Assembly: GCA_910588685.1 (NCBI GenBank)
Contig: CAJUPX010000001.1
Span: forward strand, 10,367-74,366
Length of the DNA: 64,000 bases
Origin: an uncultured Christensenellaceae bacterium
GTDB taxonomy: Bacteria > Bacillota > Clostridia > Christensenellales > Borkfalkiaceae
Reading direction: 5' to 3'
The notes under the pieces were generated by a model. That model had not been told where the DNA came from. It was given only the letters and a program-made list of their open reading frames with translations, and did not search any database. The translations under genes and the position numbers were made by a program. Shown here in pieces: positions 33,768-43,091 of the stretch. Numbering within the stretch: position 1 is the stretch's first letter; every line of letters begins with the position of its first letter.

Positions 33768-34658
33768 ATGACAGGTTTTTTCAGCGGTATCGCCACGGCG
33801 ATGATTACGCCGTTCAACGAAAGCGGAGTTAATTTTGAAGAACTCGGCAAAATGATAGATTACCAGGCGGAGGGCGGCACGGACGCCGTTGTTATTCTCG
33901 GCACGACGGGCGAGCCCGCAACTATGACAGACGAGGAAAAAACCGAGGTTATAAAGTATTCTGTCGCGCGCGCCAAAGGAAAAATGAAAGTTATAATAGG
34001 CACGGGCAGCAACGACACGGCAAAAGCCGTTGCCGCGTCTGTACGCGCGGAAAAGCTGGGCGCGGACGGTATTCTCGCCGTTACGCCCTACTACAATAAA
34101 TGCACGCAGAAAGGCATTTATCTGTACTATAAGGCGATATGCGACGCGGTTAAAATACCCGTTATCGCTTATAACGTGCCCTCCCGCACCGCCGTTAACA
34201 TTCTGCCCGAAACCGCGGAGAAGCTGGCGGAGCTGCCTAATATGACGGGTATTAAAGAAGCGAGCGGAAATATGGCGCAGGTTGTGGAAACTATGCGGCG
34301 TATACGCGGAAAAATGGATTTGTATTCGGGCGAGGACTTTTTAAATCTGCCTATGCTCGCCATAGGCGGCGCGGGGCTTATTTCGGTTACTTCCAACGTC
34401 GCGCCCGGGCTTATGAAAAAGCTCTACACGCTTGTTACGGAGAATAAGCTTGCGGAAGCCAATGCATTGCAGGATTTGTTGCTGCCTTTGGAGGACGCCT
34501 GTTTTTTGGAGGTTAACCCCATACCCGTTAAAGCGGCTTATAATATGATAGGCTTTGACGCGGGCGTGCCGCGCGCGCCGCTTACCGAGCTCGATGAAAA
34601 ATTCAAAGGCATTTTACATAGCGCAATTAAAAACGCGGGGTTAAAAACTTATGACTAA
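33768..34658 (+). CDS. dapA: 4-hydroxy-tetrahydrodipicolinate synthase
   Basis: Condenses pyruvate with aspartate semialdehyde, the first committed step to diaminopimelate. 296-residue TIM barrel of the DHDPS/NAL family. Active-site residues are T46/T47 in LGTTGEPAT (usual Ser-Pro replaced by Pro-Ala), Y135 in AYNVPSRT and Schiff-base lysine K163 in GIKEASGN. The arginine of NVPSRT that binds the substrate carboxylate supports DapA over related aldolases. The SD GAGGTG precedes the ATG. It overlaps dapB by eight bases. Confidence 0.96.
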   Translation: MTGFFSGIATAMITPFNESGVNFEELGKMIDYQAEGGTDAVVILGTTGEPATMTDEEKTEVIKYSVARAKGKMKVIIGTGSNDTAKAVAASVRAEKLGADGILAVTPYYNKCTQKGIYLYYKAICDAVKIPVIAYNVPSRTAVNILPETAEKLAELPNMTGIKEASGNMAQVVETMRRIRGKMDLYSGEDFLNLPMLAIGGAGLISVTSNVAPGLMKKLYTLVTENKLAEANALQDLLLPLEDACFLEVNPIPVKAAYNMIGFDAGVPRAPLTELDEKFKGILHSAIKNAGLKTYD

Positions 34659-35403
34659 AATACTTATCTGCGGTATTTGCGGCAAAATGGGCAATAATGT
34701 TTACAACCTTTTAAAGGACGACAGCGACGCGCAGGTTGTATGCGGTGTAGACAGAAACGCGGACTCCTCCTCGTCAGGCGTTCCCGTATACGAAAATTTT
34801 GAAGAAGTAAAAGAAAACGTAGACGTAATTATAGATTTCTCCTCCCCCGCCGTTCTACAACCGGAGCTTAAATGGGCGGCATTAAACGGCGTTGCCGTTG
34901 TAATAGGAGCGACCGGTTACACAGCAGAACAGCTGCAACTGATTGAAAATTGCGCTAAAAAAATTGCCGTATTCAGAACGGCTAATTTTTCGCTGGGTAT
35001 AAACCTGCTTATAAAACTCGTCAAAGAGGCAGCGGAAACGCTCGGCGAAAAGTTCGATATAGAGATAATAGAAAAACACCACAATCTTAAAGCCGATTCG
35101 CCGTCCGGAACGGCGATTATGCTTGCGGAGAGCGCGAATTCGGCTTTTAACGGCAATAAGAGCTACGTATACGGCAGAGAGGGCGCAACAGGTAAACGCG
35201 GCAAGGAAATAGGTATGCACGCGGTGCGCGGCGGAACAATCGTAGGCGAGCACGACGTTATGTTTGCGGGCGAGGACGAAATAATTACGCTGTCGCATTC
35301 GGCGCGCTCCAAAAGCGTGTTTGCAGCAGGCGCAATTACTGCGGCAAAATGGCTTGCAGGCAAAAACGCAGATCTCTATGATATGGGAGATTTACTGAAT
35401 TAA
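34651..35403 (+). CDS. dapB: 4-hydroxy-tetrahydrodipicolinate reductase
   Basis: NAD(P)H-dependent second step of the diaminopimelate pathway. 250 residues. The nucleotide loop ICGICGKMG replaces the more common GxxGRMG. The substrate signature is EKHHNLKADSPSGTA, with the catalytic His pair and Lys. HAVRGGTIVGEHDVMFAG is the typical C-terminal half. The ATG lies within the end of dapA (eight-base overlap), so translation is coupled. With dapL at 8.2-9.4 kb this gives the aminotransferase route to LL-diaminopimelate. Confidence 0.96.
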   Translation: MTKILICGICGKMGNNVYNLLKDDSDAQVVCGVDRNADSSSSGVPVYENFEEVKENVDVIIDFSSPAVLQPELKWAALNGVAVVIGATGYTAEQLQLIENCAKKIAVFRTANFSLGINLLIKLVKEAAETLGEKFDIEIIEKHHNLKADSPSGTAIMLAESANSAFNGNKSYVYGREGATGKRGKEIGMHAVRGGTIVGEHDVMFAGEDEIITLSHSARSKSVFAAGAITAAKWLAGKNADLYDMGDLLN

Positions 35404-35435
35404 ACCGATCTGTTTAATATTGATAATAAAATAAC

Positions 35436-35475
35436 GTCCCGCCCGGCTTTATTGCCGCGGCGGGACTGTTTTTAT
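35436..35475 (+). terminator. Terminator of asd-dapA-dapB
   Basis: GTCCCGCC and GGCGGGAC pair around a C/G/T loop, followed by TGTTTTTATT. It also lies at the end of the convergent tmk. Confidence 0.85.
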
Positions 35476-35478
35476 TCA

Positions 35479-36096
35479 TTAAAATAATTTATCCGTTATT
35501 TTGCGGATTTGCGCCTGCGTATCGGCTTTTGCCTTGGCGCTCTTTACTATTTCCACGCGTTCCTTATTCTTTAAAAGCTCAAACGCCTCGAAGTATTTTT
35601 TGCGGATTTTTTCAAGGCTGTCTATTTTTTCGTAACGCTCCAACGCGTTCCGCCGTGAAAGCCGCTCAAAGCTGCGTTCCGGCTCGATATCGATAAACAA
35701 CGTTACGTCGGGTTTTAGCGCATCGGCACAAAGCCTGTTGGCGTCTATTACCCACTCCATCGGCATAAAAGCGCCGTGGTATGCGTACGACGAAAAATAA
35801 TACCTGTCACAGATGACGGTAACGCCCGAATTGATTTTTTCAATCAGTCCGTCAGCTTTGTTATAAAGGTGGTCGAACCGGTCGGCAACGAACAGCGCGG
35901 CTATCGTTTTTTCGTCGGTTTCAACCTCTCCTTTCAAACACTGCCTTATAAGCGTGCCGAAACGGCTGTCGGTCGGCTCGCACGTTTTATAGCACGGTAT
36001 GTCCTTAGAAGTCAAGTATTCGAAAAGCATTTTTGACTGAGTGCTTTTACCGCAGCCGTCTATACCCTCAAAAACTATAAATTTGCCTTTTTTCAT
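35479..36096 (-). CDS. tmk: Thymidylate kinase
   Basis: Phosphorylates dTMP to dTDP with ATP. 205 residues, normal length. The P-loop is FEGIDGCGKSTQ (residues 9-20), the DRx substrate motif is ICDRYYFSSYAYHG, and a LID region with Arg residues follows (SFERLSRRNALERY). SD GAGGAG precedes the ATG. It lies 13 bases after the giant helicase gene on the same strand, at the end of a long minus-strand run, so its expression may depend on transcription through that gene. Confidence 0.95.
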   Translation of the reverse strand: MKKGKFIVFEGIDGCGKSTQSKMLFEYLTSKDIPCYKTCEPTDSRFGTLIRQCLKGEVETDEKTIAALFVADRFDHLYNKADGLIEKINSGVTVICDRYYFSSYAYHGAFMPMEWVIDANRLCADALKPDVTLFIDIEPERSFERLSRRNALERYEKIDSLEKIRKKYFEAFELLKNKERVEIVKSAKAKADTQAQIRKITDKLF

Positions 36097-36109
36097 ATAT
36101 TCTCCTCAA

Positions 36110-39100
36110 TTACACAAGCGAAATACGGTCGGATACCGAGCGGATGAATATGCCGCGGCGGACGCCCTCGTCTATACAGGACGACACGAGCGAGTTGAGC
36201 TTATCCGAAGTTCTCGGCACTTTAAGTTCTTTTAAAACGGCGGGAACGATTTCGTCCGCGTACATACTCACTTTACTCAAAAGCAGACCTTTTACGAGAG
36301 AGATAATATCGAACGGCGTATAATCGGCGTCCGAGCTTCTGAGCTGGGTTCCGCTCTCAACGCGGTATCTGTCAAACGCAAAAAATTTATCGTTTTTATA
36401 ATAATAGGTGTTGCCTATCATATTGCAGCTTGAAAAACCGCAGGCGTCGGTAAGCGATTGCAGCTTGCCCTCGATTTTTACGCCCATTCGAGCTATGCCT
36501 AAAAACGACAGCACGCGTTTGAACAGAAACTGTTCGGAAACAGGCTCCTCGGCGGCGACAACGGCTTTTAAAAGTTTTAAAATTTCCGCGTCGTTTTCAC
36601 CGCTTAAAATATACTCGGGCGTAACCTCTTTAACCTCGGCTTTTGCCGCGCGGTAGGGCTTTTTAAAGCTTATCGTAACGGGCTTGCCGTCCGCGGTGAG
36701 TTTGTCGAGCAGCTCCTTTACCTTTTTTATTTCGCGCTTGGGATTGTTAAAGAAATTTATGGCGTACATTCTGTACACGTTCCAGTTATTGCGCTTTAAG
36801 GTCTGCACCTGCATAACCGAACGGTCCTTGACGGAGAATTGCCGCGTGCCGTCGCACAGCACAGCCATAATGTAATTGTGCTTGTTTTTGGGGTCTACCA
36901 CCGCGACGTCTATTTTAAAATCGGAAACGCCCACGTTGCAACGGCAGTCGTAGCCGTAGCCGGCGAGCTCTTCCGCAATATACCTGCCGATATTCATACG
37001 GTTTATTATGAGGTCGCCGCTCTTCTGCGAGAGGTTAGCCCTGCCCTTTTCGGCAAATTCGAGAAAGGCTTTTAAACCTGCGACCCCGCGCGAGGTGGTG
37101 CGCGACATATCAATCATAGAATAGCGCATAGAAGAGAACACAACCATCTCCTCCCTCGCCCTCGATACAGCGACGTTTAGTCTGCGCCAGCCGCCGAACT
37201 GGTTCAAAGGTCCGAAGTTGAGCGATATTTTGCCGAGCTTATCCGGTCCGTAGCAGACCGAGAACAGTATAACGTCGCGCTCGTCGCCCTGTACGTTTTC
37301 GAGGTTTTTTATAAATAGCGGTTCTTCGCGCTCGTACGCGGCTTCCTCAAGCCCCTGTTTTGCAATTTCCCTGCTCAATATTTTTTCGAGATATACCTGC
37401 TGGGGCGTACTGAACGTTATTATTCCGAGGCTCGAACGGCTGAGCTTTTCGTCCTTTAAACGGCGTATAACTTCGTCAACGAGAGCCTGCGCCTCCTCTT
37501 TATTGCATTTGGTGGCGCCGCGTTCGTAAACGCCGTTTTCGATATAGCGCAAAACCACCTTACTGTCCATAGCGTCGGGCGAGGGGAAAGTGCAGAGCTT
37601 GCCCGAATAGTACGTGACGTTGGAAAACGCTATAAGGCTTTCGTGCTTGGAGCGGTAATGCCATACGAGATGTTTTTCAGGGAAACCGAGCGCGAGGCAG
37701 TCTTCGAGCACGCTCTCCAAATCCTCGGCTTCGGGGTGTTCGTCGTCCTGACCGGACACGGTAAAGAAAGAAGTCGGGGGCATCTGGCGGGGGTCACCTA
37801 CAATTATAGCGCTCTTTGACCTTGCGAGCGCGGGAACGGCTTCGCAGGTGGGTATCTGTGACGCCTCGTCGAAAATTACCAAATCGAAAAGTTCGGTATC
37901 GGCGGGCAGATACTGGGAAACCGTGCCGGGGCTCATAAGCATACAGGGAGCAACCACCTTCATCAGCTCGGGAATTTCGGTAAACAGCGTGCGCAGATTG
38001 AGCGTGCGTACGTTGGATTTTATCTGACGTTTAAACGCCATCACTTCAAGCGCGAGCGTGCCCTCCGTTTCCTTTGCGGGCAGCCGGGAAATAAGGTCGG
38101 CGCGTATTTTATCGCGCGTCGCCTCCGTAAATTTATCGAGCAGCCTCGAATAACTTGCGCTGCTCTCGTCAAGCACGTTTGCAGAGAACGCGCAGAGGTG
38201 TTCGTCTGCGGGTATGTTGGTCTGAATGAAGTTTTTATAAATATTTTTACGGAACGAGCCGAGTATTTTATCGCCCGATATTCTGCCGCTCTCCATTGCG
38301 TCGGTCATAAAGGTCAAGCCGCAGTCGTTGAGCTTTTTGGCGGTTGCCTTGTACATACACCAGGCGGGGAGCATATCTATATTGTCGATAAGCGCGGTAC
38401 ACTTTGCGGTGTAGCACTCAAAAATATCTTCGTCGTAGAAGTCGGCTTTATCGCCCGCGATAGCTTTTATAAAGCTGCCCGCGCTCTTCATAAAGCCCGA
38501 GGCTGCGTTGATAAGACCCGTAATCAGCGGCGACAGAGCGCCGTCCGCCGTTTTAACGCAGACGCTGTTAAAGCTGTCGGCATTGTAGTCCATAAAAGTA
38601 TCGGCGCAGAGCGCGTGCATTTCATAAAGCGGAGCCATAAAGTCGGCGCGCTTTTTATCGTTTATGCTGCCGAAGCCTACGAACGCGGCGCTTAAATCAG
38701 TATTTGCAAGGATACGGCGCTTTGCCGTTTCGATTTCGTAGGCGCGGCGTATCCATTCGGGTTCGTCCTTTTCGGGGATATCCTCTTTTGCGCAGCGGTT
38801 TATACGTTTTATTACGTTTAACAGCACGCGCGACGAGCGGTAATTATCGCCCCAGTTTTCCATTTCGCTCTCTATTTCGTCGGCGAATTTGCCTATATCG
38901 GGCAGGGCGCGGAAATTTTTAAGCCAGTGCTTAACCTCACTGTCATAGCGCAGGTTGGCATTGTAGAATTTATAGAGCTCGTCTTCCTCGCAGCCGAAAA
39001 AGTCGTTTAAAGAGCCGTTGCGAAGTATTCCCGCTATCGCAACGAGATTTTCAAGCTTTTTATAGGTAAATTTGCTTATTTTCTGATTAAACGTATCCAG

Positions 39101-41728
39101 AAAAATACCGAGATAGTTTTTAAGATGTTTAAGCTCGGCGAGCACTACCTCCGCGGCGCACAGCACCGACGTTTTGATTTTAGGCGTGCACTCGGTGAGC
39201 CGCACTTCCGCAAACGGCGAACGGTAAACTCCGCCGCACTCCTTTGCAGCCGCCTGCGCGGTGAGAAGCATATTTTCGTACTCCTCGAACTTGTGTTTTG
39301 TCAGGCTGTCGTAAAAGGTGGTTTCTATGTTGAAAAGATCGGGCGCGGACTTATTCTGCAAATAGTACACGATGCCCTCGTACACCGAAACGCCAAGTCT
39401 GCGCTTTTTATGCAATGCGTCGAGCGGCTCGCGCAGGGTTTTGCGCACCTCTTTGATATTTTTCGAGGTAGACCTGAACTGCTCAGGGTCGTACACCGCG
39501 GTAAGCGCGAGCGTGTTTTCGATGTTGCGCAGCACTTCGGTTTTGTCTGACGTTTTGCCGGAATGAAGTTCCAGACAAAATTCGCCTATGCCTATTTCGC
39601 CGAGGCGTTTTTTTACGACCTGCAAAGCCGCCTGTTTTTCGGCGACAAACAAAACGCGCTTGCCGTGCGCCACTGCGTTTGCGATTATGTTGGTTATAGT
39701 CTGGCTCTTGCCAGTGCCGGGAGGTCCGTGGAGCACAAACGTAGTGCCTTTATCCGATTCGGCAACCGCCGAGTACTGAGTACTGTCGCAGGGCAGCGGC
39801 GTTAAAACGTCGGCGGGGTCGCCGTCGTCTTCCGACCGTGCCGCGAGCGCGTTTTCGGGCAGCTGGTTTTTATTGTCGAGCAGGCTCTTAATAATTGGAT
39901 TTTTGGAATAGAGTTTTATATTGTTTTTAACGTCCGCCCACATTGCGTAGCGCGCAAAAGTGAACTGCGACAGATAAATGTCTTCGAACACGTACCAGCC
40001 GCTCATATTCGCGGTTTTGGCGCGGAATACCGAAATCATTTCCGCGGGAGAAAGCCCCCTGCCCTCAACGCCGCGCAAATCTATGCCGAAATCCTGTTTT
40101 AAAAGCTCTAAAAGCGTGGTATTTACAACATATTCCCCGCTCAATTCCAAAATTATGCCCTGCGCTTTGAGCTTTTTCATTGTAACAGGCAAAAGCGCAA
40201 TAGGCGCGTATTTGTCCTCTTTATCGTCCTTGTGATTCCATTTTAAAAAGCCGAAAGCAAGGTAAAGCGTTTTTGCGCCCAGCTCTTCTTCGGTTGCGCG
40301 GGCTTTTCTGATTAAAGAGCCCGCCGTTTCAGACAGCTCTTCTTCTCCGCAATAAGCGCGTATTTTACCCGATTTGAGTTCGAGAGAAATGAGCTCGCCC
40401 ATACTCTCAACCTGTTTGCCGCAGCCGAAATCCTGACCGTCGTCGAGCTTTGCCGCAGCCGGAAGCACAAAGAGCCTGTCTTTTTCCTCTATTATACGGC
40501 AGAATTCCGTAAGGTTTGCACACTGTATGCGCAGGCTGTCGCGCTTGCAGCGAAAGTTTACGAGATTGTTTTTTAACGATAAATCAAGCAGTTTACGCTG
40601 CCACGTTACGTCCTTTGAAACGTCCTTGTCGTATTCGTAGCGCGACGCGTCGAGCACCTGGCGGGGTTTTTCGTCGTACGAAAACTGTTTTGCAGACAGA
40701 ATTTCGTAGCCCTGCGAGGTTTTGATTTTTAAAGGCAGCGAGTACAAACCGCCTATTCTGCACCTTTTAATATCGAGGCAAATCTCAACTACCGAGCTGC
40801 GCAGGGCGTTCAGCGCGTGCGCTTCTGACGTGGTATAACTCGCGTTTTTGTGCGCGAAAATATCGTCTACGTCAAAAAGAGCGAGGTTGTTTACGCCCTC
40901 GTAAACGTATTTTTCCACCAGAGACATATCGTCCTGCAAAGGCGAGGAAAAACAGCTTTCGTAAAGCCATACGCCCACGCATATCTTGGATTTACCAAGG
41001 ACGATAACGGGGTTGAGTTTTGCCGCTTCAAGACAGCTTGCTGCAAAAAGAGCAAGCTCCGCCGACGAAGCCGAGGCGTCTTTTACAATTGACGACAGGT
41101 TGCCCGCACTGCCGCCCGCGCTTAAATCGGGGCTCTCCCTGCATTCGATATTGAGTCTGCGGATTGCGGCGTAAACAGACGCAACAGCGTTGCGGACGGC
41201 GTTTTTGTCGTTGCCGGCATAGCCCGTAAATTCCGAGGAATAGCCCCACGTTTTGAGTTGCAGCCCTGCTTCTGCCAGAATTTTTTGACAGTCGGCGAGC
41301 TTGGGACGCACAAAGCAGGCGAGCATTTCAACATTGCCCGAAAGTCCGCTCCAAAAATCTATGGGAAGAGCGGTTACCTCTGCCTGCAGATTGCAGACCT
41401 CTGATTTACCTTCGGTGACTTTGATAAGAACCGTACATTTTTCGGGAGCTTCGAGTTCGGCGAGGTACTTGGGGTTTAAGAGATTTTGCGGAACAACTTC
41501 AACGCTGCTTTCGGGCGGGATTTCTTCTATAACCGCTTCGGCGGGCAAAATAAGATTTGTAGAGCCGCTAACGCTCACCTTTAAAAAACCGGCGGCTGTT
41601 CCGCCCCTGTTAAAAATTCTGAACGAAGTAAAGAGCGGCAGTCCGCAATAATACGTTGAATAGCTTACGCCGTTGAGAATTTCGCCCTCGATTTCTACGG
41701 TGTCATAATTTTTGTTTTTTGAAGCCAT
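36110..41728 (-). CDS. DUF4011-type superfamily 1 helicase with Vsr/MTES_1575-like nuclease and DUF3320 domains
   Basis: 1872 residues. In order: an N-terminal beta-rich domain (about 20-130); a transglutaminase-like stretch (about 215-260) that lacks the expected Cys and His; DUF4011 (from about 385); an SF1 helicase with Walker A GPPGTGKSQ (K674), Walker B FDEASQIP (D1287, E1288), QGDERDVILFS and LNVAVSRAREE (about 1520); a Vsr-like nuclease domain (about 1585-1670) with D1607 in FKIDVAVVDP but Leu at 1624 where relatives have Glu before CDG; and a C-terminal DUF3320 domain (about 1690-1872). Related DUF4011-helicase-Vsr proteins were reported as an anti-phage system (Hhe). Here the gene sits between engB/sugar transferase and tmk in a housekeeping run, not in an obvious defence island. 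A defence or DNA-repair role is inference. Confidence 0.85.
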   Translation of the reverse strand: MASKNKNYDTVEIEGEILNGVSYSTYYCGLPLFTSFRIFNRGGTAAGFLKVSVSGSTNLILPAEAVIEEIPPESSVEVVPQNLLNPKYLAELEAPEKCTVLIKVTEGKSEVCNLQAEVTALPIDFWSGLSGNVEMLACFVRPKLADCQKILAEAGLQLKTWGYSSEFTGYAGNDKNAVRNAVASVYAAIRRLNIECRESPDLSAGGSAGNLSSIVKDASASSAELALFAASCLEAAKLNPVIVLGKSKICVGVWLYESCFSSPLQDDMSLVEKYVYEGVNNLALFDVDDIFAHKNASYTTSEAHALNALRSSVVEICLDIKRCRIGGLYSLPLKIKTSQGYEILSAKQFSYDEKPRQVLDASRYEYDKDVSKDVTWQRKLLDLSLKNNLVNFRCKRDSLRIQCANLTEFCRIIEEKDRLFVLPAAAKLDDGQDFGCGKQVESMGELISLELKSGKIRAYCGEEELSETAGSLIRKARATEEELGAKTLYLAFGFLKWNHKDDKEDKYAPIALLPVTMKKLKAQGIILELSGEYVVNTTLLELLKQDFGIDLRGVEGRGLSPAEMISVFRAKTANMSGWYVFEDIYLSQFTFARYAMWADVKNNIKLYSKNPIIKSLLDNKNQLPENALAARSEDDGDPADVLTPLPCDSTQYSAVAESDKGTTFVLHGPPGTGKSQTITNIIANAVAHGKRVLFVAEKQAALQVVKKRLGEIGIGEFCLELHSGKTSDKTEVLRNIENTLALTAVYDPEQFRSTSKNIKEVRKTLREPLDALHKKRRLGVSVYEGIVYYLQNKSAPDLFNIETTFYDSLTKHKFEEYENMLLTAQAAAKECGGVYRSPFAEVRLTECTPKIKTSVLCAAEVVLAELKHLKNYLGIFLDTFNQKISKFTYKKLENLVAIAGILRNGSLNDFFGCEEDELYKFYNANLRYDSEVKHWLKNFRALPDIGKFADEIESEMENWGDNYRSSRVLLNVIKRINRCAKEDIPEKDEPEWIRRAYEIETAKRRILANTDLSAAFVGFGSINDKKRADFMAPLYEMHALCADTFMDYNADSFNSVCVKTADGALSPLITGLINAASGFMKSAGSFIKAIAGDKADFYDEDIFECYTAKCTALIDNIDMLPAWCMYKATAKKLNDCGLTFMTDAMESGRISGDKILGSFRKNIYKNFIQTNIPADEHLCAFSANVLDESSASYSRLLDKFTEATRDKIRADLISRLPAKETEGTLALEVMAFKRQIKSNVRTLNLRTLFTEIPELMKVVAPCMLMSPGTVSQYLPADTELFDLVIFDEASQIPTCEAVPALARSKSAIIVGDPRQMPPTSFFTVSGQDDEHPEAEDLESVLEDCLALGFPEKHLVWHYRSKHESLIAFSNVTYYSGKLCTFPSPDAMDSKVVLRYIENGVYERGATKCNKEEAQALVDEVIRRLKDEKLSRSSLGIITFSTPQQVYLEKILSREIAKQGLEEAAYEREEPLFIKNLENVQGDERDVILFSVCYGPDKLGKISLNFGPLNQFGGWRRLNVAVSRAREEMVVFSSMRYSMIDMSRTTSRGVAGLKAFLEFAEKGRANLSQKSGDLIINRMNIGRYIAEELAGYGYDCRCNVGVSDFKIDVAVVDPKNKHNYIMAVLCDGTRQFSVKDRSVMQVQTLKRNNWNVYRMYAINFFNNPKREIKKVKELLDKLTADGKPVTISFKKPYRAAKAEVKEVTPEYILSGENDAEILKLLKAVVAAEEPVSEQFLFKRVLSFLGIARMGVKIEGKLQSLTDACGFSSCNMIGNTYYYKNDKFFAFDRYRVESGTQLRSSDADYTPFDIISLVKGLLLSKVSMYADEIVPAVLKELKVPRTSDKLNSLVSSCIDEGVRRGIFIRSVSDRISLV

Positions 41729-41755
41729 ATTTTATCCTTAAAAAAGTCTGTGTAT

Positions 41756-42514
41756 TTAACCGCGTTTTTGTTTTTTAAACTGCTCTGCTCGTTCGTTGCG
41801 CGTTGCCGCGTCGCTTGCAAGCTGTAAGGACTTTTCCAAATCCTTCTGCGTAATTTCCCCGCGCCCGAGCAATGTTTCGGCATAGCCGTTGCGCGTTTCG
41901 CCGAGGTAGTTTTTTCCCTCTCCCCTTAGCGCAAGTACTGCGCGTTTTAAAATAATGAATATATCTTTGAAAAGTTCGCGGCGTTTTGCGTACTTTATAT
42001 CGAGCACAAACGCCTCTTCATATGTCAGCTCCGGATAACCGGATAAAACTAAGTGGCATACAATACCCGGACGCGCGTTAAAGCGCTCCATATTTTCGTC
42101 GTCTATAAACGCGCCGTCTTTGACCTCCAAAAGCGAAACGCCCACAAACGAGAGTCTGCCGCACAACACGTCCAAAAGTCTTGACAGTCCGGATATACCC
42201 GAATTGATACCCGCAAAGCGGTGCAGATATATAATTTTACCGTTTTTGCCGAGATATGCCTGCCTTTCAAAGACCCTACCCGTACGCTTTTTGGAAATTA
42301 CCGCAAGCACAAGAAATGCGGGCGAAGTAATTACCGTTAAACCAAACGCTAAAAGCGAGCCTAAAAGAGCCTTTGTAAACACCTTGTAGTTTAAATCTAT
42401 AATTAGCACGAGCAGCACGGCGCACGCAACGCCCGTTACAATGCCGCCCGCAGTGCTCTCCATAAACCCGGAAAACGAGAACGCCGTATTATTCACTCTC
42501 TTCACCGCCGTCAA
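41756..42514 (-). CDS. Divergent bacterial sugar transferase-like membrane protein
   Basis: About 250 residues. Two N-terminal hydrophobic segments (about 23-41 and 46-74) are followed by a domain resembling bacterial sugar transferases that load a sugar phosphate onto undecaprenyl phosphate. Matching pieces are GRVFERQAYLGKNGK, LDVLCGRLSFVGVSLLE, FNARPGIV and a late FVLDIKYAKRRELFKDI. The usual Asp-Glu pair before the NVLKGDMSLVGPRP motif and the Pro-Arg-Pro itself are not conserved, so activity is doubtful. The start is uncertain: TTG at 42514 or GTG at 42496, both inside the end of engB. It precedes the helicase by 27 bases. Confidence 0.7.
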   Translation of the reverse strand: MTAVKRVNNTAFSFSGFMESTAGGIVTGVACAVLLVLIIDLNYKVFTKALLGSLLAFGLTVITSPAFLVLAVISKKRTGRVFERQAYLGKNGKIIYLHRFAGINSGISGLSRLLDVLCGRLSFVGVSLLEVKDGAFIDDENMERFNARPGIVCHLVLSGYPELTYEEAFVLDIKYAKRRELFKDIFIILKRAVLALRGEGKNYLGETRNGYAETLLGRGEITQKDLEKSLQLASDAATRNERAEQFKKQKRG

Positions 42515-43088
42515 TTATTTTTTCGGCTTTTGCAAGTATGTGCTCCAGCCCCTGCCTTGTCTGTGCGGACGTTACTATAACGTTATCCGCGCCGCACTTG
42601 TATCTGGAAGCGATATTTATTACGCTGCGCGACTGAGCCGCGCGGGACAGCTTGTCGCCCTTGGTTGCAACTACCGTAAAGGGTATTAAATTATAATACA
42701 GATATTCGCACATCTGCAAATCGTCCGCCGTAGGGTCGTGACGGATGTCGGTAAGCGCGAATACGTGGGCTATAGAATTTTTATCTGCAAAAAAATCGTC
42801 CAAAAGCTTTGCCCATTTAAGTTTTTCGGCTTTTGATACGCGGGCAAAACCGTAACCTGGCAAGTCCGCGAGAATAAACGCACCGAAATCGAAATAGTTT
42901 ACAAGACGGGTTCGCCCGGGGTCTTTGGAAACCCGAGCGAGTTTTTTGTTGCCTGCAAGCATATTTATAAAGCTCGATTTGCCTACGTTGGATTTGCCGC
43001 AAACGGCAATTACCGGCTTATCGCTCTTTATAAACTGCCCTTTTGCGGCAGCGCTTGTTATAAATTCCGCTTTTGTGATTTTTAACAT
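42489..43088 (-). CDS. engB: Ribosome biogenesis GTP-binding protein EngB (YsxC)
   Basis: 199-residue GTPase needed for 50S subunit assembly. G1 is AVCGKSNVGKSS, the G2/G3 region DPGRTRLVNYF...ADLPGYGFA is typical, and G4 is ATKGDKLS. It follows lon by three bases, and lon-engB linkage is conserved in Firmicutes (lonA-ysxC in Bacillus). Its 3' end overlaps the sugar transferase-like gene. Confidence 0.95.
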   Translation of the reverse strand: MLKITKAEFITSAAAKGQFIKSDKPVIAVCGKSNVGKSSFINMLAGNKKLARVSKDPGRTRLVNYFDFGAFILADLPGYGFARVSKAEKLKWAKLLDDFFADKNSIAHVFALTDIRHDPTADDLQMCEYLYYNLIPFTVVATKGDKLSRAAQSRSVINIASRYKCGADNVIVTSAQTRQGLEHILAKAEKIIDGGEESE

Positions 43089-43091
43089 AGT

